Part shown: in pieces, positions 1-8,669 of the stretch
How positions within the stretch are numbered: position 1 is the first letter of the stretch
How the letters are laid out: every line of letters starts with the position of its first letter
NCBI RefSeq assembly: GCF_003129485.1
Contig: NZ_QFFG01000007.1
Span: forward strand, 62,001 to 126,000
DNA length: 64,000 nt
Origin: Polaribacter aquimarinus
GTDB taxonomy: Bacteria > Bacteroidota > Bacteroidia > Flavobacteriales > Flavobacteriaceae
Reading direction: 5' to 3'
Program-made: the position numbers and the translations under genes
The notes under the pieces: model-generated
Databases searched by the model: none
Told to the model about the DNA's origin: nothing
The model's input: only the letters and a program-made list of their open reading frames with translations

Positions 1-1
1 T

Positions 2-1663
2 GATAGATTATCAGCTCTAATAAATAAAAGAAATTATTTAAGAAGTAAATCAAATTATAAGTTTAATAAAGCTTATGCAAAGAAAGTTGTAAAGACAAAG
101 AGTTATAAAAAAACAGCTTCAAAATCTTCAGAATTTACATTAAAGAACTTAATTCCTTTAGACGTAATTCCAGGAACTTATGCTGTAGAATCTTCTCCTG
201 CAGATTTAATTGAAATTACAAATGCTACAGAATTATTTTCAGTTGATTATATTAAAGATGATAAAACGGTAGCCGTAATATTAGCAACAAAAACAGAAAA
301 CGGAGTTTATGAACATACAAAATACATCTGTGACCGTTTGCTAGGTGCTGAGTTGTTATCTGTTTCTACCATAGAAATAAAAGGCCAAACATTTATCAAA
401 TCAATCATTAAAAATATTGATGGCTCAAAGGAATTTGTATTGAGTTTTTCTGGGAGATTATCTAATGATAATAAAAGTTTTTCTATAGAAAGTCATTGGA
501 ATATTGATAAATATACTGCAAATGAAACTTTTTATAATTTTCAAATATGGACTAATAAAGTTGATGACTTAATTACTTTAGGAGCAGAAGCTTTAGAGTT
601 GTTTGAAGCTCAAAGAACAATTTTAGATTACCATAATTCAACACCACCTCCAGTTTTTGTGAAAAAGGGTAAATATATAGATGGTGCTTTAGAGTTAGAA
701 ATTATCAACACCAACAAAACTAAAAATATTGTTTTTGACGCCGGTTTTAAAAGAACAGAATCTTCTGAAACTGAATATTCAAATAAAAAAATAAATTTAG
801 ATGGGGATTACATTACAACGCTAAGAATTAATACAGGAAATATTTTTGATATTGGATTTAGAATTGAAAATGATAGCAATCAAACTCCAGACGATTTGTT
901 TATGTCTGATGGACCTTGGGGCGTAGATGATTCTTCTGAAGATACAAATATTGAATCTTTTACAATTTCACAAAATAACCATATTTACAATGGAAATGGG
1001 TATAAAGTAGAAAGGAATATATCCTTAAAAGCGAAAACGAAATCTTATGTGGCAGCTTATAAAGCGTTTACTCCTAGATTTAATGCAGTAGATTTATCTG
1101 ACTTTGATGCTTTGGAACTGGATGCTTATGGAACAGGGCAATTAGAAATAACAATTGTTAAGAAAGGAATTAAATTATGGAAAAATCAATTTAAAACCAC
1201 AATTAAATTAACCGATACTGAAAAACATTATGCGATACCTTATGCTCATTTTGTTTCACCTTCTGGAGAAGTTTTAGAATTAAATGATGTTGTAACAATG
1301 GTATTTACAATGTCATCAGACGGAGTTGAGATCGTAGAAAAAGAAGTGAAAATTAGTAATATACAGTTTACACAACAAGTTTTAGGTGTTGATGATGGAG
1401 TAATAGCAGAAAACGAAGTTTTGTTATATCCTAATCCGATGAATACGACAACTGAGTTAAGTTTTTATTCTGAAATTAACACTTCAACTGAAATTGAGGT
1501 ATATCATCTAACAGGAGCTTTAGTTAAAAGAATTAAAGAAAATACGATAATAGGGAATAATAGAATTACTTTATTAAGAGAAGGTTTAAAATCTGGTATG
1601 TACTTCTTGAAGATTAAAAATGATTTTAGAAATTATAAAACAATTAAGTTAATCGTGAATTAA
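2..1663 (+). CDS. T9SS-secreted protein, C-terminal part (5' end outside window)
   Basis: The reading frame is open from base 2, so the first in-window ATG-like start near 338 is internal and the gene begins to the left of the window; 553 codons are visible. The last ~80 residues form a type IX secretion sorting domain: the YPNPM motif, beta-rich sequence, a YHLTGALVK strand, then GMYFLKIKN and a basic end. In this family the domain directs export across the outer membrane and is cleaved or anchored there. The part before it is beta-rich, with segments such as LSDFDALELDAYGTGQLEI resembling carbohydrate-binding or lectin-like sheets, but I do not recognise a catalytic domain. The substrate is therefore unknown. 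Confidence 0.85.
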   Translation, partial: DRLSALINKRNYLRSKSNYKFNKAYAKKVVKTKSYKKTASKSSEFTLKNLIPLDVIPGTYAVESSPADLIEITNATELFSVDYIKDDKTVAVILATKTENGVYEHTKYICDRLLGAELLSVSTIEIKGQTFIKSIIKNIDGSKEFVLSFSGRLSNDNKSFSIESHWNIDKYTANETFYNFQIWTNKVDDLITLGAEALELFEAQRTILDYHNSTPPPVFVKKGKYIDGALELEIINTNKTKNIVFDAGFKRTESSETEYSNKKINLDGDYITTLRINTGNIFDIGFRIENDSNQTPDDLFMSDGPWGVDDSSEDTNIESFTISQNNHIYNGNGYKVERNISLKAKTKSYVAAYKAFTPRFNAVDLSDFDALELDAYGTGQLEITIVKKGIKLWKNQFKTTIKLTDTEKHYAIPYAHFVSPSGEVLELNDVVTMVFTMSSDGVEIVEKEVKISNIQFTQQVLGVDDGVIAENEVLLYPNPMNTTTELSFYSEINTSTEIEVYHLTGALVKRIKENTIIGNNRITLLREGLKSGMYFLKIKNDFRNYKTIKLIVN

Positions 1664-1689
1664 TATAAATTTTCAAAGTTTATAATTAG

Positions 1690-1718
1690 AAACCACATCA
1701 AAACTGATGTGGTTTTTT
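1690..1718 (+). terminator. Intrinsic terminator after T9SS protein gene
   Basis: An 11-bp perfect stem (AAACCACATCA / TGATGTGGTTT) with a 4-nt loop, followed by T residues, lies 27 bp after the stop codon. Confidence 0.85.
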
Positions 1719-1870
1719 AATGAAATCAACTTTTTTTTTAATTTTTTTTGTGATTGTCGTAAACCATCAATACTGCAAGTAGCTGTTTTTTAGAGGTTTG
1801 TTTTCTTTTTTTAGTGTAACATTTTTTTTGTGATATCGTCTACTTTATATAATCAACAAAACTAAACATT

Positions 1871-2086
1871 ATGAAATATTTACACACATCTACAGAAATT
1901 GAAAGAGGAATTTTAACTTCATCTTACAAAAAAGAGATTAAAAACCAATCTAAAATTGAGAAGTTTAAATCTTTATCTAAAATGAAATCGATGATTTTTA
2001 ATCATCAAGAAAGGTTTGAAAGTCAAGCAGGAACCATTTTAAGAGTTTCCTTTTTTATGTTAGCTATTATCTTTATGGTTGCTTAA
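1871..2086 (+). CDS. Small membrane-anchored hypothetical protein (71 aa)
   Basis: Short ORF with an ATG start standing alone between two terminated units. The first ~50 residues are hydrophilic and rich in Lys/Ser/Glu; the last ~17 (TILRVSFFMLAIIFMVA) form one transmembrane helix at the extreme C-terminus, as in tail-anchored small proteins. Codon use resembles the neighbouring genes and the frame ends directly after the helix. I do not recognise a family and no function is assigned. No canonical TAnnTTTG box is seen, but an AT-rich stretch precedes it. It could be spurious, though the clean topology argues for a real gene. Confidence 0.55.
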   Translation: MKYLHTSTEIERGILTSSYKKEIKNQSKIEKFKSLSKMKSMIFNHQERFESQAGTILRVSFFMLAIIFMVA

Positions 2087-2124
2087 TAAAAGATGAGCTT
2101 ATAGTTTGTAAATTAGTTAACAAG

Positions 2125-2180
2125 CAAGCTTGCGTAAAGGATTGAAGTAAATGTTTGAGCTCTTTTGTGAAGAATAAACA
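2125..2180 (+). repeat. Dispersed intergenic repeat, family A, copy 1 (divergent)
   Basis: Contains the shared core TGTTTGAGCTCTTTT followed by a GTGAAGAA-type segment, preceded by an AAGCTTGC element. Similar sequence occurs at 10619-10675 (opposite strand) and 45270-45347. It sits between convergent transcription units. This copy diverges after about 30 bases. Confidence 0.5.
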
Positions 2181-2227
2181 AAAAGTGAGTCCGAAAATTC
2201 TGACCGAAAGGACAACGTCAAAACAAA

Positions 2228-2254
2228 AAAATCCATCTAAAAAAGATGGATTTT
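2228..2254 (-). terminator. Intrinsic terminator of the desaturase-aminotransferase unit
   Basis: An 11-bp stem (AAAATCCATCT / AGATGGATTTT) with a 5-nt A loop; in the minus direction it is followed by a T-rich run. It lies 21 bp past the aminotransferase stop codon. Confidence 0.85.
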
Positions 2255-2275
2255 ATAGTTATTAAGTTTGAGGTT

Positions 2276-3463
2276 TTAACTCAAAGCTTCTTTAATTCTT
2301 TTAATGGCTTCACGAATTTGTAACTCAGACGCTGCATATGAAATTCTAATACAGTTTGGTGCTCCAAAAGCATCTCCAGTTACGGTAGCAACATTCGCTT
2401 TTTCTAATATGAAAAGAGCAAAATCACTTGCGTTGTTTATAGTTACTCCCTGTATAGTTTTTCCAAAGAATGCAGAAACATCAGGAAAAACGTAAAAAGC
2501 ACCATCAGGCACATTAATATTAAAACCATCAATTTCTTTTAATAAATCGATGATAATGCCTCTTCTGGTTTTAAATTCATCGACCATGTACTGAATTTTA
2601 CTTATTGGTGCTAAAACAGCAGTAATAGCAGCTCTTTGAGCAATACAATTGGTACCTGATGTAATCTGACCTTGCATTTTAGTACAAGCTTTCGCAATCC
2701 ACTCAGGAGCACCAATATAACCAATTCTCCATCCTGTCATCGCAAATGCTTTTGCCAAACCGTTTACGGTAATGGTTCTGTCATATAAACTTTCAATTGC
2801 CGCTAAACTAAAAGGTTTAATCTCATAATTAATATGTTCATAGATTTCATCAGACATGATATAAATCTGAGGATGTTTTTCCAAAACTTCAGCGAGTGCT
2901 CTATATTCAGCTTCTGTATAAATAACCCCACTTGGATTGTTAGGTGAGTTGAATAAAATTAACTTTGTTTTTGGAGTAATAGCAGCTTCTAATTGTGCTG
3001 GAGTAATCTTAAAATTTGTTTCTATAGAAGAAGGGATTTCAACTGATGTAGCTTCACATAGTGTTGCTATTGCAGAGTAACTAACCCAATAAGGACAAGG
3101 TAATAATACCTCATCTCCTGGGTTTAACAATACTTGCATTACATTTGCAATAGATTGTTTAGCACCTGTAGAAACTACAACTTGACTAGGTTTATATTCT
3201 ATATTATTGTCTCGTTTAAATTTAGTACAAATAGCTTCTTTTAATTCTACATAACCATCTACTGGTGTGTAGGAATTATAGTTTTCATTTACGGCCTCAA
3301 TAGCAGCTTCTTTAATAAAGTCTGGAGTATTAAAATCGGGTTCTCCTAAGCTTAAACCGATAATGTCTTTACCTTCTGCTCTTAATTCTCTTGCTTTTGC
3401 AGCCATAGCCAAAGTTGCTGACGCTGGCAGACTGTTAATTCTGTCCGATAATGGATGTGTCAT
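2276..3463 (-). CDS. PLP-dependent aminotransferase, class I (aspartate/prephenate type)
   Basis: Fold-type I aminotransferase of 395 aa, the usual length. It moves an amino group between aspartate (or another amino acid) and 2-oxoglutarate in the cytoplasm. Visible features are GEPDFNTP near residue 40, the PLP contacts NSPNNPSG (172-179), the DEIYEH motif (205-210) and the Schiff-base lysine K238 in NGLAKAFAMTGWRIGY. The NSPNNPSG and MTGWRIGY motifs match the subgroup-1-gamma aspartate aminotransferases; some members of that subgroup also use prephenate, which cannot be decided from sequence alone. It starts 36 bp after the desaturase stop on the same strand and is probably co-transcribed with it, ending at a strong terminator. 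Confidence 0.9.
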   Translation of the reverse strand: MTHPLSDRINSLPASATLAMAAKARELRAEGKDIIGLSLGEPDFNTPDFIKEAAIEAVNENYNSYTPVDGYVELKEAICTKFKRDNNIEYKPSQVVVSTGAKQSIANVMQVLLNPGDEVLLPCPYWVSYSAIATLCEATSVEIPSSIETNFKITPAQLEAAITPKTKLILFNSPNNPSGVIYTEAEYRALAEVLEKHPQIYIMSDEIYEHINYEIKPFSLAAIESLYDRTITVNGLAKAFAMTGWRIGYIGAPEWIAKACTKMQGQITSGTNCIAQRAAITAVLAPISKIQYMVDEFKTRRGIIIDLLKEIDGFNINVPDGAFYVFPDVSAFFGKTIQGVTINNASDFALFILEKANVATVTGDAFGAPNCIRISYAASELQIREAIKRIKEALS

Positions 3464-3499
3464 TTTACTAATAGTTGTTGTCGTTGTTGTGTAATTTAT

Positions 3500-4591
3500 T
3501 TACGCTAATTCTGGTTTTTTACCCAAAACACCTAAGTGTCTAAAATGCTCTATAATGGCTTTACGTGTTGTTTGATACTCATTATAAGGCAGGTTAAATT
3601 CCTTAGCTGTTTCTTTTACAATTTTAGCCAATTTACTGTAATGCACGTGAGAAATGTGTGGAAAAATATGATGTTCAACTTGATGATTTAACCCCCCTGT
3701 ATAGAAGTTTACCAACCAGTTACTGGGCGCGAAGTTAGATGTAGTGTATAACTGGTGGACTGCCCAAGTGTGTTCTAAATTTCCATCTTTATCAGGCACT
3801 GGCATTTCCGTTTTTGGAACAATATGTGCCAATTGAAAAACGAGACTTAAAATCATACCTGCTGTGTAATGCATTACAAAAAAACCAATCAAAACTTTCC
3901 ACCAAGCAACGTCTAACACTAAAATGGGTAAAACAATCCAAAGTGAATAATATGCGATTTTAGAAATAACCAGTTTAGTCCATTCAGTTGCAGGATTTGG
4001 AAATTCACCATAAGATAGTTTGCGTTTTAAATACCTACGCATTTGTTTTATATCTGTGGTAATTGCCCAATTGATAGTTAATAATCCATATAAGAAAATA
4101 GAATAATATTTTTGAAATTTGTGAAAATTAAACCATTTAGCATGTTGAGAAAATCGAATAACTCTACCAGCATCTATATCTTCATCGTGATCTTTTACAT
4201 TGGTAAATGTGTGATGTAAAACATTGTGTTGTACTTTCCAGTTGTAAACATTACCAGCAAGAATATAAATACTACTTCCCATTAATTTATTAACCCATTT
4301 TCTTTTCGAAAAAGATTCGTGGTTTGCATCATGCATAACATTCATACCAACTCCAGCCATTCCAATTCCTGTAATTACCATTAGCAATACCATAACCCAT
4401 TGAGGCATGGAAATCGTTAAAACTAAGATAAAGGGCACTAGAAACAAAGAAAACATTAGTATTGCTTTGGTATACAATTTCCAGTTTCCTGTTCTTTTGA
4501 TGTTGTTTTCTTTAAAATAGGAGTTGACTCTTTTGTTTAAAGTTCTAAAAAACTTTGCCTTGTCTACTCTTGAGAAATTTAATGTTTTCAT
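3500..4591 (-). CDS. Membrane fatty acid desaturase (acyl-CoA/acyl-lipid type)
   Basis: A 363-aa integral membrane di-iron desaturase. All three histidine boxes are present: HDANHES (87-93), HNVLHH (122-127) and NHQVEHHIF (302-310). The third box has Gln as its first member, typical of front-end or linoleoyl-CoA-type desaturases. Two pairs of hydrophobic segments flank the boxes (about 43-85 and 212-255). It inserts double bonds in membrane fatty acids, which in a cold-water bacterium would keep the membrane fluid; the exact position cannot be read from sequence. A -7 box (TATTTTTG, minus strand, 4614-4621) gives a leader of about 15 nt. It is first in a unit with the aminotransferase and divergent from rsmG. 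Confidence 0.9.
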   Translation of the reverse strand: MKTLNFSRVDKAKFFRTLNKRVNSYFKENNIKRTGNWKLYTKAILMFSLFLVPFILVLTISMPQWVMVLLMVITGIGMAGVGMNVMHDANHESFSKRKWVNKLMGSSIYILAGNVYNWKVQHNVLHHTFTNVKDHDEDIDAGRVIRFSQHAKWFNFHKFQKYYSIFLYGLLTINWAITTDIKQMRRYLKRKLSYGEFPNPATEWTKLVISKIAYYSLWIVLPILVLDVAWWKVLIGFFVMHYTAGMILSLVFQLAHIVPKTEMPVPDKDGNLEHTWAVHQLYTTSNFAPSNWLVNFYTGGLNHQVEHHIFPHISHVHYSKLAKIVKETAKEFNLPYNEYQTTRKAIIEHFRHLGVLGKKPELA

Positions 4592-4613
4592 TTATTGCTT
4601 TGATAATAGATTG

Positions 4614-4621
4614 CAAAAATA
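4614..4621 (-). promoter_or_regulatory. -7 promoter box for the desaturase gene
   Basis: TATTTTTG on the minus strand matches the Bacteroidota TAnnTTTG box and lies 23 bp upstream of the ATG. Confidence 0.6.
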
Positions 4622-4687
4622 TACTATTTAGATTTGCTTTATATGATAAACGTCAGTTTTTGTTACTAATTGTTTATTTACAATAAC

Positions 4688-4695
4688 TATTTTTG
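4688..4695 (+). promoter_or_regulatory. -7 promoter box for rsmG
   Basis: TATTTTTG matches TAnnTTTG and lies 21 bp upstream of the chosen rsmG ATG. A well-spaced TTTG -33 element is not clear. Confidence 0.6.
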
Positions 4696-4716
4696 CATTT
4701 CTAAATTTTATACTTG

Positions 4717-5346
4717 ATGGAAATAATACACAAATATTTTAAAAATTTATCAGAAACACAAGTTGCACAATTTTCTAAATTACAAGATTTGTATCAAGAT
4801 TGGAATTTAAAAATTAATGTTGTTTCTAGAAAAGATATAGATGAGTTGTATTTGCGTCATGTTTTGCATTCTTTAGGAATTGCTAAAGTGATGCAATTTA
4901 AACCGGGTGCAAAAGTAATGGATGTTGGTACAGGAGGAGGTTTTCCTGGAATTCCGTTAGCCATTTTGTTTCCAGAAACACAATTTCATTTGGTAGATTC
5001 TATTGGTAAAAAGATAAAAGTAGTGAATGAAGTTGTATCTGGTTTAGGTTTAGAAAATGTAAAAACCACACATGGTAGAGTAGAAGAAGTAAAAGAAACG
5101 TATGATTTTATTGTAAGTAGAGCAGTAGCGCAAATGGAAACTTTTGTACGCTGGAATAAAGGCAAAATTGCTAAAAAACAAAACCACGATTTAAAAAACG
5201 GAATTCTCTATTTAAAAGGCGGTGATTTAACTGAAGAATTACAAAAATATACTTCTGCTACTATTTACGATTTACCTAATTATTTTGATGAACCTTTTTT
5301 TGAAACCAAAAAAGTAGTGCATTTAGGGATGAAGTTTAAAGGGTGA
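4717..5346 (+). CDS. rsmG: 16S rRNA (guanine-527-N7)-methyltransferase
   Basis: RsmG (GidB) methylates N7 of G527 in 16S rRNA using S-adenosylmethionine. The family is recognised by the SAM loop VGTGGGFPGIPLA (residues 70-82), the upstream LRHVLHSLG segment and the later RAVAQMETFVRW segment. Length is 209 aa with the ATG at 4717; the frame extends 3 bp further to a TTG, but the ATG is preferred because it gives a normal N-terminus (MEIIHKYF) and sits 21 bp after a -7 box. The gene is monocistronic, convergent with the bestrophin gene, and not next to mnmG or a replication origin. Loss of this gene gives low-level streptomycin resistance in other bacteria. Confidence 0.95.
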   Translation: MEIIHKYFKNLSETQVAQFSKLQDLYQDWNLKINVVSRKDIDELYLRHVLHSLGIAKVMQFKPGAKVMDVGTGGGFPGIPLAILFPETQFHLVDSIGKKIKVVNEVVSGLGLENVKTTHGRVEEVKETYDFIVSRAVAQMETFVRWNKGKIAKKQNHDLKNGILYLKGGDLTEELQKYTSATIYDLPNYFDEPFFETKKVVHLGMKFKG

Positions 5347-5354
5347 TTTTTTTA

Positions 5355-5412
5355 TTCGCTAACTTAAGACGATTATGTAACGTTTTAATGTTTTATAATC
5401 GGCGTTAGCGAA
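5355..5412. terminator. Long imperfect hairpin between convergent genes
   Basis: Outer arms TTCGCTAAC (5355-5363) and GTTAGCGAA (5404-5412) enclose inner arms CGATTAT (5370-5376) and ATAATCG (5395-5401). T-rich or A-rich stretches lie on both sides, so it could end transcripts from both rsmG and the bestrophin gene. Confidence 0.55.
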
Positions 5413-5448
5413 GTTATATTTTTATAATTTTAGAAACAAACTAAATTA

Positions 5449-6510
5449 TTACATCTGCGTATCATAAATTACTGGATGTTGTTCTGGTATCTCATCATTT
5501 GTTTCTCCTAAATTTTGGCGTAAATCAATTTCTATTCCTCTTGCTATGGTTGAGATAGGTATATCATTAGCAGAACCTTCAAACGGATTTTCTCCTGTTC
5601 TTCCAATTTTTTCCATAGTGTGAAAAATCCAAGCTACAGCTACATAAAATGGAATAGCTAACCACATAAAAAACTTACCAACTGTAGCGTTTATTGAGCT
5701 AATTTCTAATCCTATTTCAGCAAATTGTGGTACAATTGCCAATGGTAAAACCATTACAAAAACCCACATAAAATAATGGTTTAAGGTGGCAAAATGTCTT
5801 GGGTAAGGAAAGTTTTTTATTCGTTCTGATTTTCCTTGTAGTGTAAATAATTCTTGAACTACAGTTTCTAGATTTAAGAATGCGAATTCCCAAATAATTC
5901 CTTTTTCTTTTAAGTTTCTTAAATGATGAGATTGAAGATACAACAAAGCAGTTTGCTTGTTGTTTTTACTCAAAACATAATTCATGTCTTCATATGATAA
6001 ATAGGGTTTCAAATCGTCTTCCAGTTTCGTTTTCCATTCTGGAGGTTGCATCATTTTGCTCCAATCTTGGTTGGCTTTTTCCATCATAACCGTTTCCCAA
6101 GGTTTGTGAGCTCTCATGGAATGACGTAATGCATTCATCCAAGCAATATGTCTGTAGGTAAGTGTTTTAATTTCTTTTTTTAGTGCTTTATCTGTTTGCT
6201 TTTCCAGAGCGTGTTCGTTAGTAATCATGTCTTGCACAAACATTCCAAAAGTTCTAGATGTGTTTACAATACCTCCCCAAATTTTTCTGGCTTCCCATAT
6301 TCTTCCATAAGCAGAATTGTTTTGAAAACCAATAACAAAAGCAACAGCAGTACCAATTAAAGCAATAGGAGTCCAAGGAATTTTAAGCCAATGTAAATCG
6401 AAAAAAAAGTAGATAGAAACTATTATAGTTGAAAAGATGATGAAAAACAAGGTCTCAAAACGAGTCCATTTTATCATATCAGTTGTCTTGTAAACCTTTT
6501 TAGTATACAT
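5449..6510 (-). CDS. Bestrophin-family membrane channel protein
   Basis: A 353-aa member of the bestrophin/UPF0187 family of pentameric anion-type channels in the inner membrane; bacterial members conduct ions whose identity varies. Diagnostic sequence is FQNNSAYGRIWEARKIWGG (about residues 62-80), plus GENPFEGSANDIP near residue 308. Hydrophobic segments are seen at about 20-60 and 235-300. The start gives MYTKKVYKTTDMIKWTRFETL, a normal amphipathic N-terminus. It begins 42 bp after the pullulanase stop on the same strand, so co-transcription is possible, but no functional link is evident. Ion selectivity is not predictable here. Confidence 0.85.
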   Translation of the reverse strand: MYTKKVYKTTDMIKWTRFETLFFIIFSTIIVSIYFFFDLHWLKIPWTPIALIGTAVAFVIGFQNNSAYGRIWEARKIWGGIVNTSRTFGMFVQDMITNEHALEKQTDKALKKEIKTLTYRHIAWMNALRHSMRAHKPWETVMMEKANQDWSKMMQPPEWKTKLEDDLKPYLSYEDMNYVLSKNNKQTALLYLQSHHLRNLKEKGIIWEFAFLNLETVVQELFTLQGKSERIKNFPYPRHFATLNHYFMWVFVMVLPLAIVPQFAEIGLEISSINATVGKFFMWLAIPFYVAVAWIFHTMEKIGRTGENPFEGSANDIPISTIARGIEIDLRQNLGETNDEIPEQHPVIYDTQM

Positions 6511-6552
6511 TGCTTATTAATTTTGGTTGATTAGAATGATTAATGATACAAA

Positions 6553-8541
6553 TTATTTTTGATATAATACAAGCATTGAAATCCCTGGAATTTTGATGTT
6601 TTTGGAGACACTTTTTTCTTTGTCTAAATAAAATGAATCTTTAAAGACTGCGATACTCCAAGTTTTATTTAGTTTATAATTGATGGTTTTCTTTTGAGCA
6701 TTAAATATCACATAGATATTTTTCCAAGAATCGTTATTTGCATTGCTTTTTAGTTGATAAGAAATCAAACCATCTTCAGTTTTCATAAACTCTAAGTTTT
6801 CTTGAACCATTTTTGCAGTGGGCATTCTAAAAGCAGGATGCTCTTTTCTTAATTTGATGAGGTTTTTGTAATAAGCAACAACATCAGCATTATTCACTTT
6901 TAAATTCCAATCAATTTGATTGATGGAATCTGGAGATTTATATGAATTGTGTTCACCAAATTTTGTACGCATCATTTCTGAACCCGCATGTAAAAATGGC
7001 GTTCCTTGTGAAGTCAATACAATTGCAGTTGCTAATTTATGCATTGCTTTCATTTTATCTTTTGTAGCATTTGGTTTAGAAACCATTAATTTATCATACA
7101 ACGTATGATTATCGTGACAAGAAACATAATTAATGGCTTGCCAAGGTTCATTTGTCCAAGGTGCATCAGAATAATTTACTGCCTTATAATCAATTTGAGA
7201 ATGGTTGATTGAACCCACAATTCCGAATTTTATAGACTCTTCTTTGTTTTTTGCACCACTTACAAAACCTGTGCTTTTATCGTCAAAAACAGAACCTTTA
7301 ATTCCGTCTCTAATATCATCAGAAAATGCAGCGATTTGTGGCATTTGATAGGTGTGTTTTTTCAAGGCTCTTTTTTCTTTTGGAAGTGGAGAGTCTGCTG
7401 CAGTCCAACCTTCACCATAAATGAGTGCATTTGGATTTATTTTTTTGACTTTTTCAGCCAATAAGTTCATTGTTTCTATATCGTGAATGCCCATCAAATC
7501 AAAACGAAAACCATCTAAATGATATTCTTTGGTCCAATATTTTACAGATTCAATCATAAATTTGCGCATCATTGTGCGTTCTGAAGCAGTTTCATTACCA
7601 CAAGCAGCAGCATCAGAATAAGAACCGTCTTTTTTAAAACGGTAATAATATTCTGGATTTTCTAAATTAAAATTAGAAGTTTCTGTTTTTCCTGTATGAT
7701 TGTAAACGACATCTAAAATAACACCAATTCCGGCATCGTGGAATGCTTTTACCATCGTTTTAAATTCTTTTATTCTTACACTTGCATCAAAAGGATTTGT
7801 TGAATATGACCCTTCTGGAACATTATAGTTTTTTGGGTCATAACCCCAATTGAATTGTGGTTTGTCTAAATTGGTTTCATCAATTGAATAATGATCGAAA
7901 GTAGGTAATAAATGAACGTGTGTAATTCCCATTTCTTTTATGTGGTCTATTGCAGTTGCAACATTTTCAGAACTTTTGGTTCCTTTTTCCACCAATCCTA
8001 AATATTTACCAGAATAAGAAGAATTGGCTTCTTTTTGAATGGTGATATCTCTAATATGTAATTCATAAATAATGGCATCATTTGGCGATTTTAAATCAAC
8101 ATACTTATCGTTTTTCCAGTTTGTAGGATTTGTAGCTTCAAAATCCAGAACCATTGCTCTGTTACCATTTACACCCACTGCTTTTGCATAAATTCCAGGG
8201 GTTTCAGCATTCCATTTCTCATTAATATAAGTTTGAAAAGTATAATAGGTTCCGTGTAAATCTCCTTGAATTGTTTTAGACCAAACCCCGTTTTCATCAT
8301 CTTGCAAAGCAAAAGTTTCTATAACATCAGAGTCGTTTCCGGTATTGTAAAAGTTCAACTTTACTGCTGTTGCTCTTGGTGACCAAATAGAAAAAGTAGT
8401 TTGTTCTTTAGAATACTTTAGCCACAGATTTTTATTAGAAGTAGGGTATTTATCAAAAGAAGAAAATAGAGTTGGTCTTTTTGAACATGAAGTGATGAGC
8501 ATAGAAAAAAGGAGATATAATAAAAGTTGACGAATTTTCAT
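6553..8541 (-). CDS. pulA: Type I pullulanase-like glycoside hydrolase 13 lipoprotein
   Basis: A 662-aa GH13 enzyme hydrolysing alpha-1,6 bonds of branched alpha-glucans (pullulan, glycogen or starch limit dextrins). The first 19 residues are a lipoprotein signal ending in LITSC, so the enzyme is membrane anchored and exported. A CBM48-like N-terminal domain (about 35-150) precedes the barrel. Barrel motifs seen are YELHIRDITI, DVVYNHTG, DGFRFDLMGIHD with nucleophile D near 348, YGEGW with acid/base E near 377, and VSCHDNHTLYDK. YNHTG and GEGW are characteristic of pullulanase-type GH13 members. There is no SusC/SusD or other glycan-utilisation gene nearby, so it is not in a classical polysaccharide utilisation locus. 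Confidence 0.88.
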   Translation of the reverse strand: MKIRQLLLYLLFSMLITSCSKRPTLFSSFDKYPTSNKNLWLKYSKEQTTFSIWSPRATAVKLNFYNTGNDSDVIETFALQDDENGVWSKTIQGDLHGTYYTFQTYINEKWNAETPGIYAKAVGVNGNRAMVLDFEATNPTNWKNDKYVDLKSPNDAIIYELHIRDITIQKEANSSYSGKYLGLVEKGTKSSENVATAIDHIKEMGITHVHLLPTFDHYSIDETNLDKPQFNWGYDPKNYNVPEGSYSTNPFDASVRIKEFKTMVKAFHDAGIGVILDVVYNHTGKTETSNFNLENPEYYYRFKKDGSYSDAAACGNETASERTMMRKFMIESVKYWTKEYHLDGFRFDLMGIHDIETMNLLAEKVKKINPNALIYGEGWTAADSPLPKEKRALKKHTYQMPQIAAFSDDIRDGIKGSVFDDKSTGFVSGAKNKEESIKFGIVGSINHSQIDYKAVNYSDAPWTNEPWQAINYVSCHDNHTLYDKLMVSKPNATKDKMKAMHKLATAIVLTSQGTPFLHAGSEMMRTKFGEHNSYKSPDSINQIDWNLKVNNADVVAYYKNLIKLRKEHPAFRMPTAKMVQENLEFMKTEDGLISYQLKSNANNDSWKNIYVIFNAQKKTINYKLNKTWSIAVFKDSFYLDKEKSVSKNIKIPGISMLVLYQK

Positions 8542-8610
8542 ATCATTTGTTTTTGATTGAAAGTAGAAAGTTCATCATTTTTAATGAGACAAGCAAATTA
8601 AGTTTTGGTT

Positions 8611-8644
8611 ATAAAAAAAGGAACTACATTTAAGTAATTCCTTT
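8611..8644 (-). terminator. Intrinsic terminator of lysS
   Basis: The imperfect stem AAAGGAA(8617-8623)/TTCCTTT(8638-8644), extended by an inner ACT/AGT pairing, is followed on the minus strand by seven T residues. Confidence 0.7.
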
Positions 8645-8669
8645 CATTCTATTCTTAAGTTTATGTTAC

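Noticed and set aside
338..1663. T9SS protein taken as starting at 338
   Set aside because: The frame is open upstream to base 2 with sensible protein sequence, so the start is outside the window.
4714..5346. rsmG as a marker of the replication origin
   Set aside because: No mnmG, parA/B, rpmH or DnaA boxes are near; rsmG is not linked to the origin in this phylum.
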